Below, one piece after another: positions 39,940 to 49,535 of a DNA stretch of 64,000 nucleotides. The stretch is taken from the NCBI RefSeq assembly GCF_003226895.2, contig NZ_PNJG02000001.1, positions 310,001-374,000 on the forward strand. Reading direction: 5' to 3'. The position numbers and the translations under genes were made by a program. A model generated the notes under the pieces. That model saw nothing but the letters and a program-made list of their open reading frames with translations. It had not been told where the DNA came from and ran no database searches. The stretch comes from Kocuria tytonis (GTDB lineage Bacteria > Actinomycetota > Actinomycetes > Actinomycetales > Micrococcaceae). The number at the start of each line of letters is the position of its first letter. Position 1 is the stretch's first letter.

Positions 39940-42681
39940 ATGGGAGCCAGCCTGACCAGAGAAGAAGCAGCAACGCGCGCCGAGCAGATCCGGGTGGAGG
40001 ACTACCGGGTCACGGTGGACCTCTCGGGGGCGAAGGACCCCGGGAACACCACCTTCGGCTCCGAGGTCACGGTGCGGTTCACCGCCGAGGAGGGCGCGGA
40101 GACGTTCATCGACTTCATCCACGACTCCGTGACCGCGGTGGAGCTCAACGGCGAGGTCCTGGACGTGGACGACATCGTGACCGGCTCCCGGATCCGCCTG
40201 CCGGAACTGGGGCAGGCCAATGAGCTGCGCGTGGCCGGTCGCGCCCTGTACTCCCGCTCGGGTGAGGGGCTGCACCGCTACATCGACCCGCAGGACGGCG
40301 AGGTCTACATCTACACCCAGTACGAGCCCGCCGACTGCCGGCGCGTGTTCGCGGTGTTCGAGCAGCCGGACCTGAAGGCCTCCTTCCAGTTCTCGGTGAT
40401 CGCCCCCGAGGGGTGGCTCGCGGCGTCGAACGGGGAGCTGGTGAGCTCCGCCCCCGGGGCGGACGCCGAGTTCCCCGGCGCGGTGACCCACGAGTTCGCG
40501 CCCACCCAGCGGATCTCCAGCTACATCACCACCATCCTCGCCGGGCCCTACACCAGGGTCACGGACGAGTGGTGCGGCACGGACCCGCAGGGCGAGGCCG
40601 TCACGGTGCCGCTGGCCCTGTACTGCCGCCGGGCGCTCGCCGAGCACATGGACGCCGAGGAGCTGTTCGCGCTCACCAGGCAGGGCCTGGACTTCTTCCC
40701 GGAGCTCTTCGGGTTCGCGTACCCGTGGGGCAAGTACGAGCAGGCCTTCGTGCCCGAGTACAACCTGGGCGCCATGGAGAACCCCGGGATGGTCACGTTC
40801 ACCGAGGACTACCTCTTCCCCTCCGGCGCCACCCGCGCGCAGCTGGCCGGGCGCGCCAACACCCTGATGCACGAGATGTCCCACATGTGGTTCGGGGACC
40901 TCGTGACCATGCGCTGGTGGGACGACCTCTGGCTCAAGGAGTCCTTCGCGGAGTTCATGGGCGCCTACGCGTGCGTGCACGCCACGCAGTACACGGACGC
41001 GTGGGTCACGTTCGCCCTGGCCCGCAAGGAGTGGGCGTACCGCCAGGACCAGCTGCGCACCACCCACCCGATCGTCGCGGACATCGTGGACCTCGAGGCC
41101 GCCCGCCAGAACTTCGACGGCATCACCTACGCCAAGGGTGCCTCCGTGCTCAAGCAGCTGGTGGCGTTCGTGGGCGAGGCCTCCTTCATGGACGCGTGCC
41201 GCGCCTACTTCCGCCGGTTCGCGTTCGGCAACACCAGCCTGGACGACTTCCTCGGCGTGCTGGATGAGGCGTGCGAGCACGACGTCCGCGCGTGGGCGGA
41301 GCTGTGGCTGCGCACCACGGGCGTCCCCGTGCTCACCGTCCGGCGCGACGACGCCGCGGCCGCCTCCCTCACACAGAGCGCCGCCCCCCTGCGCCCGCAC
41401 GTGCTGACCGCGGGCAGCTACGCCCGGGAGAACGGCTCGGGCGCGGTGGTCAACACCGCCCGTGTGGAGGTCAGGGTGCCCGCCGAGAAGCGGGCCACCG
41501 AGCTCACGGGGCTCGCGGGTGCAGCGGCACCCGGGGCGGCCACGTCGGGCACCGCGGACCCGGGCGGCCGGAACCCTGCCCCCGAGGTCCCCTCCGGTGC
41601 GGTCTCCCCCGGCGGCGGTGCGTCGGCACCGACCACGTCGGATCCGGCCCGGCCCGGGGAGGCACCCGGGAGCGTGCTGCTGGTCAACGACACCGATCTC
41701 ACCTACTGCCTGGCCCACCCGGACCCGGCGTCTCTGGCCGGGCTGCTGGAGCTCGTGGGGGACATCGCGGACCCGCTCGCGCGCGCCGTGGCGCACTCCC
41801 AGCTGTGGGCCGCCGTGCGTGACGGTCGGCTGTGCCCGCGCGAGTACGTGCTCATGGTGGCGCGCCGCTGCACCACCGAGCAGCACGCGGCCGTGCTCAC
41901 CACCGTGCTGGAGCACGCGCGCCAGGCCCTGGGCCAGTACGTGCCCGTGAGCTACCGCACCACCGTGCGGCGCACCCTGCTCGACGCCCTGGGCGAGTCC
42001 ATGCTCGCGGCCGGACCCGGCTCGGACGCCCAGCTCATCCTCGCCCGCGCCTTCGCCCGCGAAGCGGCCCGGGACGGGAAGTACGCCCGCCCCATCCAGG
42101 AGTGGCTGGGCGGCGAGCGCGCGGTGCCGGGCCTGGAACTGACCCCGCAGCTGCGCTGGACCATGCTCACCGCCGTGACCGCCACCGGTCACAGCACCGT
42201 GTCCGAGCTCGAGGCGGAGCACGCCCGGGACCGCACTCGTGACGGTCACCTGGGACACCTCGAGGCCGTGGCCGCCATGCGCTCGGACCGCTCCAAGGAG
42301 CAGGCGTGGCAGCGCATCGTCTCGGGTGAGCTGTCCAACGACGAGCTCAGCGCCACCATCGCCGGCTTCCAACTGGCCGCGCCCGCTGTGCTGCGCCGCT
42401 ACGAGGACACGTACTTCGAGCAGCTCACCACGTGGTGGGCCACGCGCTCCATGGAGATCGCCACCCGCATGGTCCGCGGACTGTACCCGCGCGCGGTGGA
42501 TGCGCAGGCGGCGTCGTCGTCCCCTGCCGAGGCCGCGGCCCAGCACCCCGTGGTGCGCGGCACCGACGCCTGGCTGCGGGAGCACCGGGAGGCACCGGAC
42601 GCCCTGCGGCGCATCGTGACCGAGCTGCTGGACGACGCCCAGCGCGCGCTCACCCTGCAGATCACGTGCCTCTCCCGGTGA
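39940..42681 (+). CDS. pepN: Aminopeptidase N, M1 family
   Basis: The 913-residue zinc aminopeptidase removes N-terminal residues from peptides in the cytoplasm. GAMENPG is at about 277-283, and zinc ligands H311, H315 and E334 lie in HEMSHMWFGD and WLKESFAE. The C-terminal ERAP1-like domain of actinobacterial PepN is present. A Gly/Ala/Pro-rich linker of about 50 residues (about 525-578) before that domain is unusual and probably disordered. ATG 39940 fits both the family N-terminus and the promoter. Confidence 0.96.
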   Translation: MGASLTREEAATRAEQIRVEDYRVTVDLSGAKDPGNTTFGSEVTVRFTAEEGAETFIDFIHDSVTAVELNGEVLDVDDIVTGSRIRLPELGQANELRVAGRALYSRSGEGLHRYIDPQDGEVYIYTQYEPADCRRVFAVFEQPDLKASFQFSVIAPEGWLAASNGELVSSAPGADAEFPGAVTHEFAPTQRISSYITTILAGPYTRVTDEWCGTDPQGEAVTVPLALYCRRALAEHMDAEELFALTRQGLDFFPELFGFAYPWGKYEQAFVPEYNLGAMENPGMVTFTEDYLFPSGATRAQLAGRANTLMHEMSHMWFGDLVTMRWWDDLWLKESFAEFMGAYACVHATQYTDAWVTFALARKEWAYRQDQLRTTHPIVADIVDLEAARQNFDGITYAKGASVLKQLVAFVGEASFMDACRAYFRRFAFGNTSLDDFLGVLDEACEHDVRAWAELWLRTTGVPVLTVRRDDAAAASLTQSAAPLRPHVLTAGSYARENGSGAVVNTARVEVRVPAEKRATELTGLAGAAAPGAATSGTADPGGRNPAPEVPSGAVSPGGGASAPTTSDPARPGEAPGSVLLVNDTDLTYCLAHPDPASLAGLLELVGDIADPLARAVAHSQLWAAVRDGRLCPREYVLMVARRCTTEQHAAVLTTVLEHARQALGQYVPVSYRTTVRRTLLDALGESMLAAGPGSDAQLILARAFAREAARDGKYARPIQEWLGGERAVPGLELTPQLRWTMLTAVTATGHSTVSELEAEHARDRTRDGHLGHLEAVAAMRSDRSKEQAWQRIVSGELSNDELSATIAGFQLAAPAVLRRYEDTYFEQLTTWWATRSMEIATRMVRGLYPRAVDAQAASSSPAEAAAQHPVVRGTDAWLREHREAPDALRRIVTELLDDAQRALTLQITCLSR

Positions 42682-42739
42682 CCCGCTGCGGGGCGCTGTC
42701 CACACACCGGATGAACCTCGATGCACCGGAATCAACGGA

Positions 42740-42745
42740 TAGCAT
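42740..42745 (+). promoter_or_regulatory. -10 element TAGCAT of the HIRAN-like gene
   Basis: TAGCAT lies 51 nt before the ATG at 42797, leaving a short leader with its own ribosome binding site GAGGGAG. The -35 is unclear. Confidence 0.35.
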
Positions 42746-42796
42746 GAGAGGCGAGGCTGCGGCGGAGCACCCGCCAGCGCGACAGCGAGGGAGACC

Positions 42797-44035
42797 ATGA
42801 CCGATTACGCGCTCAACGACCGAGGGTCCTTGGACGTCGTCACCGAGAACTTCTACGACACCGAGATCATGCGGGTGTTCGGGGGACTCTCCGCGGGTCG
42901 CGCGCAGACCTGGAACGGCATGGCCGCGCTGGTCCCCGAACCGGACAACCCCTTCGACCCCCGGACCGTCTCGGTGCGCGTGGGAGAGAACAAGATCGCG
43001 CACCTCAGCGCCGAGGACGCCCACCGCTACTGGCATCCGCTCGCGCGCGTGATCGCCTCCGGGTACACCCCCGTGGTGCCCCTGCACCTGGAGGCCGAGC
43101 TGCTGCGCCAGGACGGTGTGGCAGAGCTGAACGCGCGCGCCGCGATCGACATCGCTCCCCCGGACCTGCTGTTCCCGATCAACACCGCCCCCGCCCAGGC
43201 CGCTGTGCTGCCCCAGGGCTCCTCCATCAAGGTGCTGGACGAGCAGGACTTCGCCGAGTACCTGCACTCGATCGTCCCCGCCACGGGTGAGGGCCGGGTG
43301 ATCCTCACCCTGGAGGTGAACCGGGTGCGCAACTCGCACGGCGTCACCGTGGACACCGTGGACGTGCTCTACGAGCGCAAGCAGGTGGGCCGGCTCTCCA
43401 CCCAGATGTCCCAGCAGTTCACACCCATCATCAACTACGCGTTCGAGCACGATCTGCTCACCGCCGTGTGGGGGACCATCCGCGGATCGTCGTTCGAGGT
43501 GTCCATGACCCTGCAGGCCGCGCGCGCCTCCGAGGTTCCCGCGCAGTGGTTCCAGGAGCTGCCCAACGACGTCCCCGAGCTGCTGCCCGACGCCGAGCAG
43601 TTCGAGGTCCCCCCGGCTTACGTGGCCGTGGAGTCGGACCGCGGGCGCAACGCCAAGAAGTGGCGGCGCGGCTTCTCCGCGGCCCACCCGGACTCCCCCG
43701 CCGGCTCCTCCGCCGCGGGCTCGTCCGCACGCGGACTGGCCGCCCGGTGGCGCGGTGAACCCGCCCGCGCGGACACCGCCCCGCCCGCGCCCCACGACGA
43801 CGCGGCGTCGGCCGGCGCGCCGTCCGCCACCCCCGCGCGGGCGGCCGGTGCGCCCGCCGCGACACGCCTGGCGCGGAGCCTGAAACCCGTGGTGAGCGCG
43901 CTCCTCGCACTGACCGCGATCCTCGTGGTGCTGGGCATTCTGATGCTCGGCGTGGAACCATTGGCCACCACGCTCATCCTGATCGTGGCCGTGGCCACCG
44001 GTTTCATGGCCGCGTACCTGCACAGAACGCTGTAA
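42797..44035 (+). CDS. HIRAN-like domain membrane protein
   Basis: I do not recognise this 412-residue protein as a named family. Residues about 25-75 resemble a HIRAN domain (PDNPFDPRTVSVRV, IAHLSAEDAHRYW), a fold otherwise found with DNA-repair helicases. A second folded part at about 140-285 repeats beta-strand patterns. A basic Ala/Ser/Pro-rich linker follows, then two membrane helices at about 370-391 and 394-409. The ATG follows GAGGGAG. It precedes the UbiB-like gene by 17 nt, so both may be in one transcript. Coupling a HIRAN-like domain to a membrane anchor is unusual. Confidence 0.6.
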   Translation: MTDYALNDRGSLDVVTENFYDTEIMRVFGGLSAGRAQTWNGMAALVPEPDNPFDPRTVSVRVGENKIAHLSAEDAHRYWHPLARVIASGYTPVVPLHLEAELLRQDGVAELNARAAIDIAPPDLLFPINTAPAQAAVLPQGSSIKVLDEQDFAEYLHSIVPATGEGRVILTLEVNRVRNSHGVTVDTVDVLYERKQVGRLSTQMSQQFTPIINYAFEHDLLTAVWGTIRGSSFEVSMTLQAARASEVPAQWFQELPNDVPELLPDAEQFEVPPAYVAVESDRGRNAKKWRRGFSAAHPDSPAGSSAAGSSARGLAARWRGEPARADTAPPAPHDDAASAGAPSATPARAAGAPAATRLARSLKPVVSALLALTAILVVLGILMLGVEPLATTLILIVAVATGFMAAYLHRTL

Positions 44036-44052
44036 GGGGCTTTTGCACCCAC

Positions 44053-45750
44053 ATGATTTCACGCCGCGAACGGTTCCTCCAGATCATCGAGGTCCTCACC
44101 AAGCACGGCTTCGGCTTCGCCCTGGGCGGGGTGAGGCCCCAGTGGCGGGCTCCCCTGGCGCGAGTGAACCTGATCGACCCGCAGACCATCCACTCCCAGC
44201 CCGAGCACCTGCGCATGGCCTTGGAGGAATTGGGCCCCACGTTCATCAAACTGGGTCAGCTGGCGTCCACCCGTCCGGACCTGCTGCCCCCGGGTTTCGC
44301 CGAGGAGCTGCTCAAGCTCCAGGACAACACCCCGCCCATCCCCGTGGCGCAGATCCGGGCCATGATCGAGGCGGAACCCGCTTCCCGGGCCGAGGAGATC
44401 CTCACCCACATGGATCCGGATCCCGTGGCCACGGGATCGATCGGCCAGGCGCACGCCGCCGTGTTCCACGGTCGGGACGTGATCGTGAAGGTTCGCCGCC
44501 CCGGGGTCACGGACGAGGTCAACCGGGACCTGGAGATCCTCCAGGACATGGCCAAGTGGGTGTCCCGGTACTGGGCGGCCGCCCAGGACTACGACCTGGA
44601 GGGCATCGTGGAGGAGTTCAGCTCCTCCCTGCGGGACGAACTCGACTTCCTGCAGGAGGCCCGCAACGCCCAGCGCATGGCCGAGAACTTCATGGGCCAC
44701 CCGCAGATCCACATCCCCGAGATCCACTGGGAGGCCACCACCTCCCGGGTGCTGACCATGGAACGCATGGTCGGCGTGAAGATCAACGACTACCCGGCCC
44801 TGGAGGCCGAGGGGATCAACCGGCACCTGCTGGCCCGTGAGGCCACGGACGCCATCTGCAAGATGGTCTTCGAGGACGGCTTCTTCCACGCGGACCCGCA
44901 CCCGGGCAACCTGTTCGTGGAACCGGACGGCCGGATCGCGATTATCGACTTCGGCATGGTGGGCAACCTCACCGAGGAGTTCCGGGACCACCTGATCACG
45001 CTGCTGCTGGGCGTGGTGCAGGACAACCCGAGGCGCGCGGCCACCGGGCTGCTGGGTCTCACGGACAGCGGCGAGCACGACATCTCCAAGCGGGAGATCG
45101 AGAAGGACGTGGCGGTCATGATGCGCCGCTACGCCAACAAACCGCTGGAGGAGGTCCGCGTGGGGGCGCTCATGGCGGACCTGATCTCCGTGCTGCGCCA
45201 CCACAAGCTGCAGCTGCCCCGACAGTCCGCCCTGCTGCTGCGCATGCTGGTCACGGCGGAGTCCATGGGAACCGGGCTGGACCCCGAGTTCGACCTGGTC
45301 TCCTCGGTGCAGCCCTACGCCGAGCGGTTCATCATCCACCGGCTCTCCCCGGACATGCTGCTGAACCGGCTGCGGGCCACGGTGGAGGACGCCGTGCAGA
45401 TGGGTGTGGACGTGCCCGAGTACGTGCGCCGGCTCATCGTGGTGCTCGAACGCGGTGGGTTCGACGTCCACCTGCGGACGGACGAACTCGATCCTTTGGT
45501 CAAGAGCGGCGCCAAGATCGGCCACCACGTGGTGGCCGGTGGCGTGATCGCGGCCACCATCAACGGCACCGCGCACATCATTGCCTCCGACCCGCGGCGG
45601 TGGCAGAAGTACCACACCCCGTTGATCGTGGGAGGCATGTCCACGGTAGGGGTGCTCAGCGGCTACCTGGCCGTGTCCTCCAACGTGGACCGGGTGCGGC
45701 ACATCGCCCGGGTGCTGCGCGGGAACCGCCCGAAGCGCACCGTGCGCTGA
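44053..45750 (+). CDS. ABC1/UbiB family atypical kinase
   Basis: The 565-residue protein has the UbiB signature TFIKLGQLASTRPDLLP (KxGQ at 66-69), a nucleotide site with GSIGQAHAA and VIVKVRRPG, the catalytic HADPHPGNLFV and IDFGMVG, and two C-terminal membrane helices at about 505-545. UbiB proteins are ATPases linked to isoprenoid quinone lipids. Actinobacteria use menaquinone, so the exact partner is open. It starts with ATG 44053, 17 nt after the HIRAN-like gene. Confidence 0.92.
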   Translation: MISRRERFLQIIEVLTKHGFGFALGGVRPQWRAPLARVNLIDPQTIHSQPEHLRMALEELGPTFIKLGQLASTRPDLLPPGFAEELLKLQDNTPPIPVAQIRAMIEAEPASRAEEILTHMDPDPVATGSIGQAHAAVFHGRDVIVKVRRPGVTDEVNRDLEILQDMAKWVSRYWAAAQDYDLEGIVEEFSSSLRDELDFLQEARNAQRMAENFMGHPQIHIPEIHWEATTSRVLTMERMVGVKINDYPALEAEGINRHLLAREATDAICKMVFEDGFFHADPHPGNLFVEPDGRIAIIDFGMVGNLTEEFRDHLITLLLGVVQDNPRRAATGLLGLTDSGEHDISKREIEKDVAVMMRRYANKPLEEVRVGALMADLISVLRHHKLQLPRQSALLLRMLVTAESMGTGLDPEFDLVSSVQPYAERFIIHRLSPDMLLNRLRATVEDAVQMGVDVPEYVRRLIVVLERGGFDVHLRTDELDPLVKSGAKIGHHVVAGGVIAATINGTAHIIASDPRRWQKYHTPLIVGGMSTVGVLSGYLAVSSNVDRVRHIARVLRGNRPKRTVR

Positions 45751-45786
45751 GCACACGCCGCCGCACTGTCACGCGGCGCCCTACTC

Positions 45787-46554
45787 TCAGAGTTCGTCCC
45801 ACAAAGCGTGCGAGTTCTTGGACGTGGGCAGCTGCACCCACTGCTCCGTGCGGTGCGTGTCCACCCTGGACCGGGCGGTCGCGAGCATCTCCGGAGTCAG
45901 GTGGAAGGGCCCCCCGTCCGCGAAGTCCCGCAGGTGCTGCGTGGACCCCACCACCGTGCGCCGCATGTGTGCCATCCCCGGAATTCGCTTGGTGAGCGTG
46001 GCGTAGGCGACACCGGGTTGTTTGAGGTTCGCCAGGATCACGCGCAGGATCTCGACGGACTCGGGCGTCACCAGCAGTTCCACCGCACCGGCTTCCATGG
46101 CCTTGACCACGCGGCCACGCTCCAGGAACTCGTAGTAGTCCCCGTAGCAGCTGGCCACGAACCGCACCTCGGTGTCAGGGTGGTTGGCAATGTGGCACGC
46201 GAGTTCCCCCATGGCGACCAGCACGTCCGTGAAATGATCCAGGGTGGCCACGATCAAGAGGTGCTTCTTCGCGGCGGCACGCCCACGCAGCCGGTTCTGC
46301 CGTTTAGCGGTGGCGCGGATCTCGATCTCGAAGGCGGAGGGACCCATCTGCATGATGGTGAAATCCTGGTCGTAGCCGTCGAGGGGGTCCTCCGCGCCGC
46401 TCAGGATCTGGCGGGCCAGCATCTGCAGTCCCGTGAAGCTCTCCCGCATCCGGGCCTGGGGCAGAGGCAGCTGATGCCCGTTCTCATCGGTGTAGGTGGC
46501 CAGGACCGGTATGCGTACGCTGGGTGGAATTGCTCCGGGGGAAATAGCTGTCAC
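45787..46554 (-). CDS. Conserved-looking protein of unknown function at the edge of the polysaccharide island
   Basis: I do not recognise this 255-residue protein. It is soluble and has no signal peptide. The middle contains KKHLLIVATLDHFTDVLVAM and FVASCYGDYYEFLERGRV, suggesting a mixed alpha/beta domain. The C-terminal third has RTVVGSTQHLRDFADGGPFH. I chose GTG 46554 because AAGGAG lies 7 nt upstream; a longer frame to 46770 lacks one. A 7+4+7 palindrome lies 48 nt upstream. It is divergent from wecB. The location suggests a part in the same pathway or its control, without proof. Confidence 0.6.
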   Translation of the reverse strand: MTAISPGAIPPSVRIPVLATYTDENGHQLPLPQARMRESFTGLQMLARQILSGAEDPLDGYDQDFTIMQMGPSAFEIEIRATAKRQNRLRGRAAAKKHLLIVATLDHFTDVLVAMGELACHIANHPDTEVRFVASCYGDYYEFLERGRVVKAMEAGAVELLVTPESVEILRVILANLKQPGVAYATLTKRIPGMAHMRRTVVGSTQHLRDFADGGPFHLTPEMLATARSRVDTHRTEQWVQLPTSKNSHALWDEL

Positions 46555-46900
46555 TGTGCCTCTCCTTGAACGCGCCCTGTCCGTGATTTCAGTTTTGCAC
46601 AACCAGAATGTGTTCTGGTGAATGCCGGGCAAACCACCCGGGACGGCACCGCGATCCAAGGATGGCTCCACGACGGAGCGATCTGCATTCGTACGCACAC
46701 AGTGTATGTCAGCCCTCCTCACACCATCGTGCCTAATGGCGCGCGCCTTTGTACCCACTAAGGGGGACACGAGTGCGCAAGTTATCTGTTATTCAGTTGG
46801 TGTTCCCATAGACTGTGAGCCCGTAGGGGAGGAACGGTCGAACACCGCCCAGCGGCGGTGCGGACCGGATCATCCACGGGCCCAGGTAAGGACGTCTTGC
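46555..46900. other. Divergent control region of the polysaccharide island
   Basis: These 346 nt separate the unknown gene (minus) from wecB (plus). They hold the palindrome at 46602-46619 and an AT-richer stretch near 46775-46815 with a -10-like TAGACT (46809-46814). No gene is evident. Confidence 0.5.
46602..46619. promoter_or_regulatory. Palindrome ACCAGAA-TGTG-TTCTGGT, candidate operator
   Basis: Two perfectly complementary 7-nt arms flank 4 nt, 48 nt upstream of the minus-strand gene. The symmetry suits a dimeric regulator. No local regulator gene is visible. Confidence 0.5.
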
Positions 46901-48049
46901 GTGTTCACGATCATGCCGATTTACGGCACCCGCCCGGAGGCCATCAAGATGGCCCCGATCGTCAAGGTTCTGCAGAGCAGCACGGACTTCGAGTGCGTGG
47001 TCACCGTGACCGGTCAGCACCGGGAGATGCTGGACCAGGTCAACGAGATCTTCGACATCACCCCGGACCACGACCTGAACATCATCCAGCCGCGCCAGAC
47101 CCTCAACGGGGTGCTGACCCGCACGGTGGAGGGCCTGGACGCGATCTTCGCGCAGAACGCACCGGACGCTGTGGTGGTCCAGGGGGACACCACCACCTCC
47201 ACCGCCGGCGCGATCGCCGCGTTCTACCGGGGGATCCCGGTGATCCACGCCGAGGCGGGGCTGCGGTCCTTCGACCTCTTCTCCCCCTTCCCCGAGGAGG
47301 CTAACCGCAAGATGACCTCCCAGATCACGTCCCTGCACCTGGCACCCACGAGCACCTCCAGGGAGAACCTGCTTCGTGAGGCCCTGTCGGAGCAGGACAT
47401 CGTGGTCACGGGCAACACCGTGATCGACGCCCTGCTGCACACCGTGGAGCAGCAGCTGCCCTTCTCGGACCCGCAGCTCGAGGAGATCGCCTCCTCCGGT
47501 AAGCGCGTGCTGCTGGTGACCACGCACCGGCGTGAGAACCAGGGAGAGGCCATGCGCGGCGTCGGGCGCGCACTGGCCCGCATTGCGCGGGCCGAGCCGG
47601 GGCTCACGATCGTGCTGCCGGCGCACCGCAACCCCGTGGTGCGCGAGGCTGTGCTGCCCGCCATCGAGGGCCTGCCCAATGTGGTGGTCACCGAGCCGCT
47701 GGCCTACGGCGAGTTCACCCGCATGCTCTCGGTGGCCCACGTGGTGCTCACGGACTCCGGTGGGGTCCAGGAGGAGGCGCCGTCGCTGGGCAAGCCCGTG
47801 CTCGTGATGCGCGAGAACACCGAGCGCCCCGAGGCAGTGACCGCCGGCACCGTGAAACTGATCGGCACGGACGAGGAGCGGATCGTCACCGAGGTGGACC
47901 GGCTGCTCAACGACGACGCCGCCTACCGCGAGATGGCCAACGCCGTGAACCCCTACGGTGACGGCAGGGCCGCGCAGCGCTCCCTGGCCGCAATTGAACA
48001 GATGTTCGGCGTGGGGACGCGCATCGCGGACTTCGACCCCCGGGACTGA
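46901..48049 (+). CDS. wecB: UDP-N-acetylglucosamine 2-epimerase (non-hydrolysing)
   Basis: The 382-residue GT-B-fold enzyme interconverts UDP-GlcNAc and UDP-ManNAc. It has GTRPEAIKMAP at the start, VVQGDTTTS, the catalytic-site HAEAGLRSFD and FPEEANR, and LTDSGGVQEEAPSLGKP near the C-terminus. I chose GTG 46901 because AAGGA lies 8 nt upstream and the frame then begins just before the conserved core. A UDP-sugar dehydrogenase follows, so the pair likely yields UDP-ManNAc uronate for an anionic glycan such as teichuronic acid. Confidence 0.93.
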   Translation: MFTIMPIYGTRPEAIKMAPIVKVLQSSTDFECVVTVTGQHREMLDQVNEIFDITPDHDLNIIQPRQTLNGVLTRTVEGLDAIFAQNAPDAVVVQGDTTTSTAGAIAAFYRGIPVIHAEAGLRSFDLFSPFPEEANRKMTSQITSLHLAPTSTSRENLLREALSEQDIVVTGNTVIDALLHTVEQQLPFSDPQLEEIASSGKRVLLVTTHRRENQGEAMRGVGRALARIARAEPGLTIVLPAHRNPVVREAVLPAIEGLPNVVVTEPLAYGEFTRMLSVAHVVLTDSGGVQEEAPSLGKPVLVMRENTERPEAVTAGTVKLIGTDEERIVTEVDRLLNDDAAYREMANAVNPYGDGRAAQRSLAAIEQMFGVGTRIADFDPRD

Positions 48050-48095
48050 CCCTCCCTCTCTCCCAGTTCCCCGTCAGGAAGGGCGTACCCGCCTC

Positions 48096-49445
48096 ATGCG
48101 TATGACCGTGATCGGCACCGGATACCTGGGCGCCACCCACGCCGTGGCCATGGCCGAGCTGGGCCACGAGGTTCTCGGGGTGGACGTGGACCGGGCAAAG
48201 ATCGACACGCTGTCCGCGGGCCGCGTCCCGTTCCACGAACCGGGCCTGCCGGAGCTGCTGCGCACGCACGTGGCCTCGGGCGCGGTGCGGTTCACCACCT
48301 CCTACGAGGAGGCCGGGGCATTCGGGGACGTCCACTTCGTGGGCGTGGGCACGCCGCAGAAGCGCACCGGTCACGCCGCGGACATGACGTACGTGGACGC
48401 CGCGGTGGAGCAGATCGCGCGCGCCGCGGACCACGACTGCGTGATCGCGGGCAAGTCCACGGTGCCCGTGGGCTCGGCGGCGCGCCTGCAGGAGGCGGCC
48501 CGGGCGGCGTCGCGCCCGGGTGTCACCGTGGACCTCGCGTGGAACCCGGAGTTCCTGCGGGAGGGTCACGCGGTGGAGGACACGCTGCGCCCCGACCGCA
48601 TGGTGCTGGGCGTGGAGCACGACGCCGCCGCGCGGCCCACTGCCGGGGGCAGGCGCGCCGAGGCGGCGCTGCGGGAGGCCTACGCGCAGCAGCTGGCGGC
48701 GGACACCCCGTTCATCGTGACGGACTACGAGACCGCGGAGCTCGTGAAGGTGGCGGCCAACAGCTTCTTGGCCACCAAGATCAGCTTCATCAACGCGTTG
48801 TCCGAGATCACAGAGGTGGTGGGCGGGGACATCCGCACGCTCGCGGACGCGATCGGGCTGGACGAGCGGATCGGTCGCAAGTTCCTCAACGCCGGTGTGG
48901 GTTTCGGTGGCGGGTGCCTGCCCAAGGACATCCGCGCGCTGCGCGCCCGTGCCTCGGAGCTGGGTCTGGACCAGTCGCTTCGTTTTCTGGCAGAGGTGGA
49001 CGACATCAACCTGCGCCGGCGCGAGCACACCGTGCAGCTGGCCGTGGCCGAGTGCGGCGGATCGGTGCACGGCGCGCAGATCGCGGTGCTCGGCGCGGCG
49101 TTCAAACCCGACTCCGACGACGTCCGCGACTCCCCCGCCCTGGACATCGCCGCCCGTCTGCACTCGATGGGCGCGGACGTCCGCCTCTACGACCCCCAGG
49201 CGAACGCCAACGCCGCCCAGCGCTACCCGCGCCTGGACTACGTGGAATCGCTCGACGCCGCCGTGGCCGGTGCGCAGGTGACCCTGCTGCTCACCGAGTG
49301 GCGGGAATTTCGGGACATGGACCCCCGCCGCGTTGCCGGGCTAGTGGCGACGCCCACGATGATCGACGGGCGGAACGTGCTGGATCCCGCGGTGTGGCAG
49401 GGTGCTGGGTGGCGGTACCTGGCGTTGGGGCGGCACACAGTATGA
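48096..49445 (+). CDS. UDP-sugar 6-dehydrogenase (UDP-ManNAc or UDP-glucose type)
   Basis: The 449-residue NAD enzyme oxidises the 6-hydroxyl of a UDP-hexose to a uronate. The Rossmann motif GTGYLG and GVDVD are at the N-terminus. The catalytic Cys274 is in GFGGGCLPKD, and the C-terminal domain has AFKPDSDDVRDSPAL. The family includes UDP-glucose, UDP-ManNAc and GDP-mannose dehydrogenases. Standing next to wecB argues for UDP-ManNAc, but sequence alone does not decide. The start is ATG 48096, 46 nt after wecB. Confidence 0.88.
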   Translation: MRMTVIGTGYLGATHAVAMAELGHEVLGVDVDRAKIDTLSAGRVPFHEPGLPELLRTHVASGAVRFTTSYEEAGAFGDVHFVGVGTPQKRTGHAADMTYVDAAVEQIARAADHDCVIAGKSTVPVGSAARLQEAARAASRPGVTVDLAWNPEFLREGHAVEDTLRPDRMVLGVEHDAAARPTAGGRRAEAALREAYAQQLAADTPFIVTDYETAELVKVAANSFLATKISFINALSEITEVVGGDIRTLADAIGLDERIGRKFLNAGVGFGGGCLPKDIRALRARASELGLDQSLRFLAEVDDINLRRREHTVQLAVAECGGSVHGAQIAVLGAAFKPDSDDVRDSPALDIAARLHSMGADVRLYDPQANANAAQRYPRLDYVESLDAAVAGAQVTLLLTEWREFRDMDPRRVAGLVATPTMIDGRNVLDPAVWQGAGWRYLALGRHTV

Positions 49446-49535
49446 TCGGCGACTAAGCACATCAGACCGTGGAGCCCGTTCTGCCCCCCAGGCTCCACGC
49501 CCCTCCCCCGCCCGCTTGCCCGAGAAGACCCCCAG

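Noticed and set aside
38632-42798. 1388-codon open frame on the minus strand opposite glgC and pepN
   Set aside because: Both genes on the + strand are unmistakable. Long antisense frames are expected in DNA with such strong G/C third-position bias, and the translation has no family motif.
44059-45756. 565-codon minus-strand frame opposite the UbiB-like gene
   Set aside because: It mirrors the real gene codon for codon and has no start signal or recognisable motif.
45756-45780. Terminator between the UbiB-like gene and the convergent unknown gene
   Set aside because: Only short imperfect GCCGC/GCGGC pairing can be drawn in the 36-nt gap; not enough to call.
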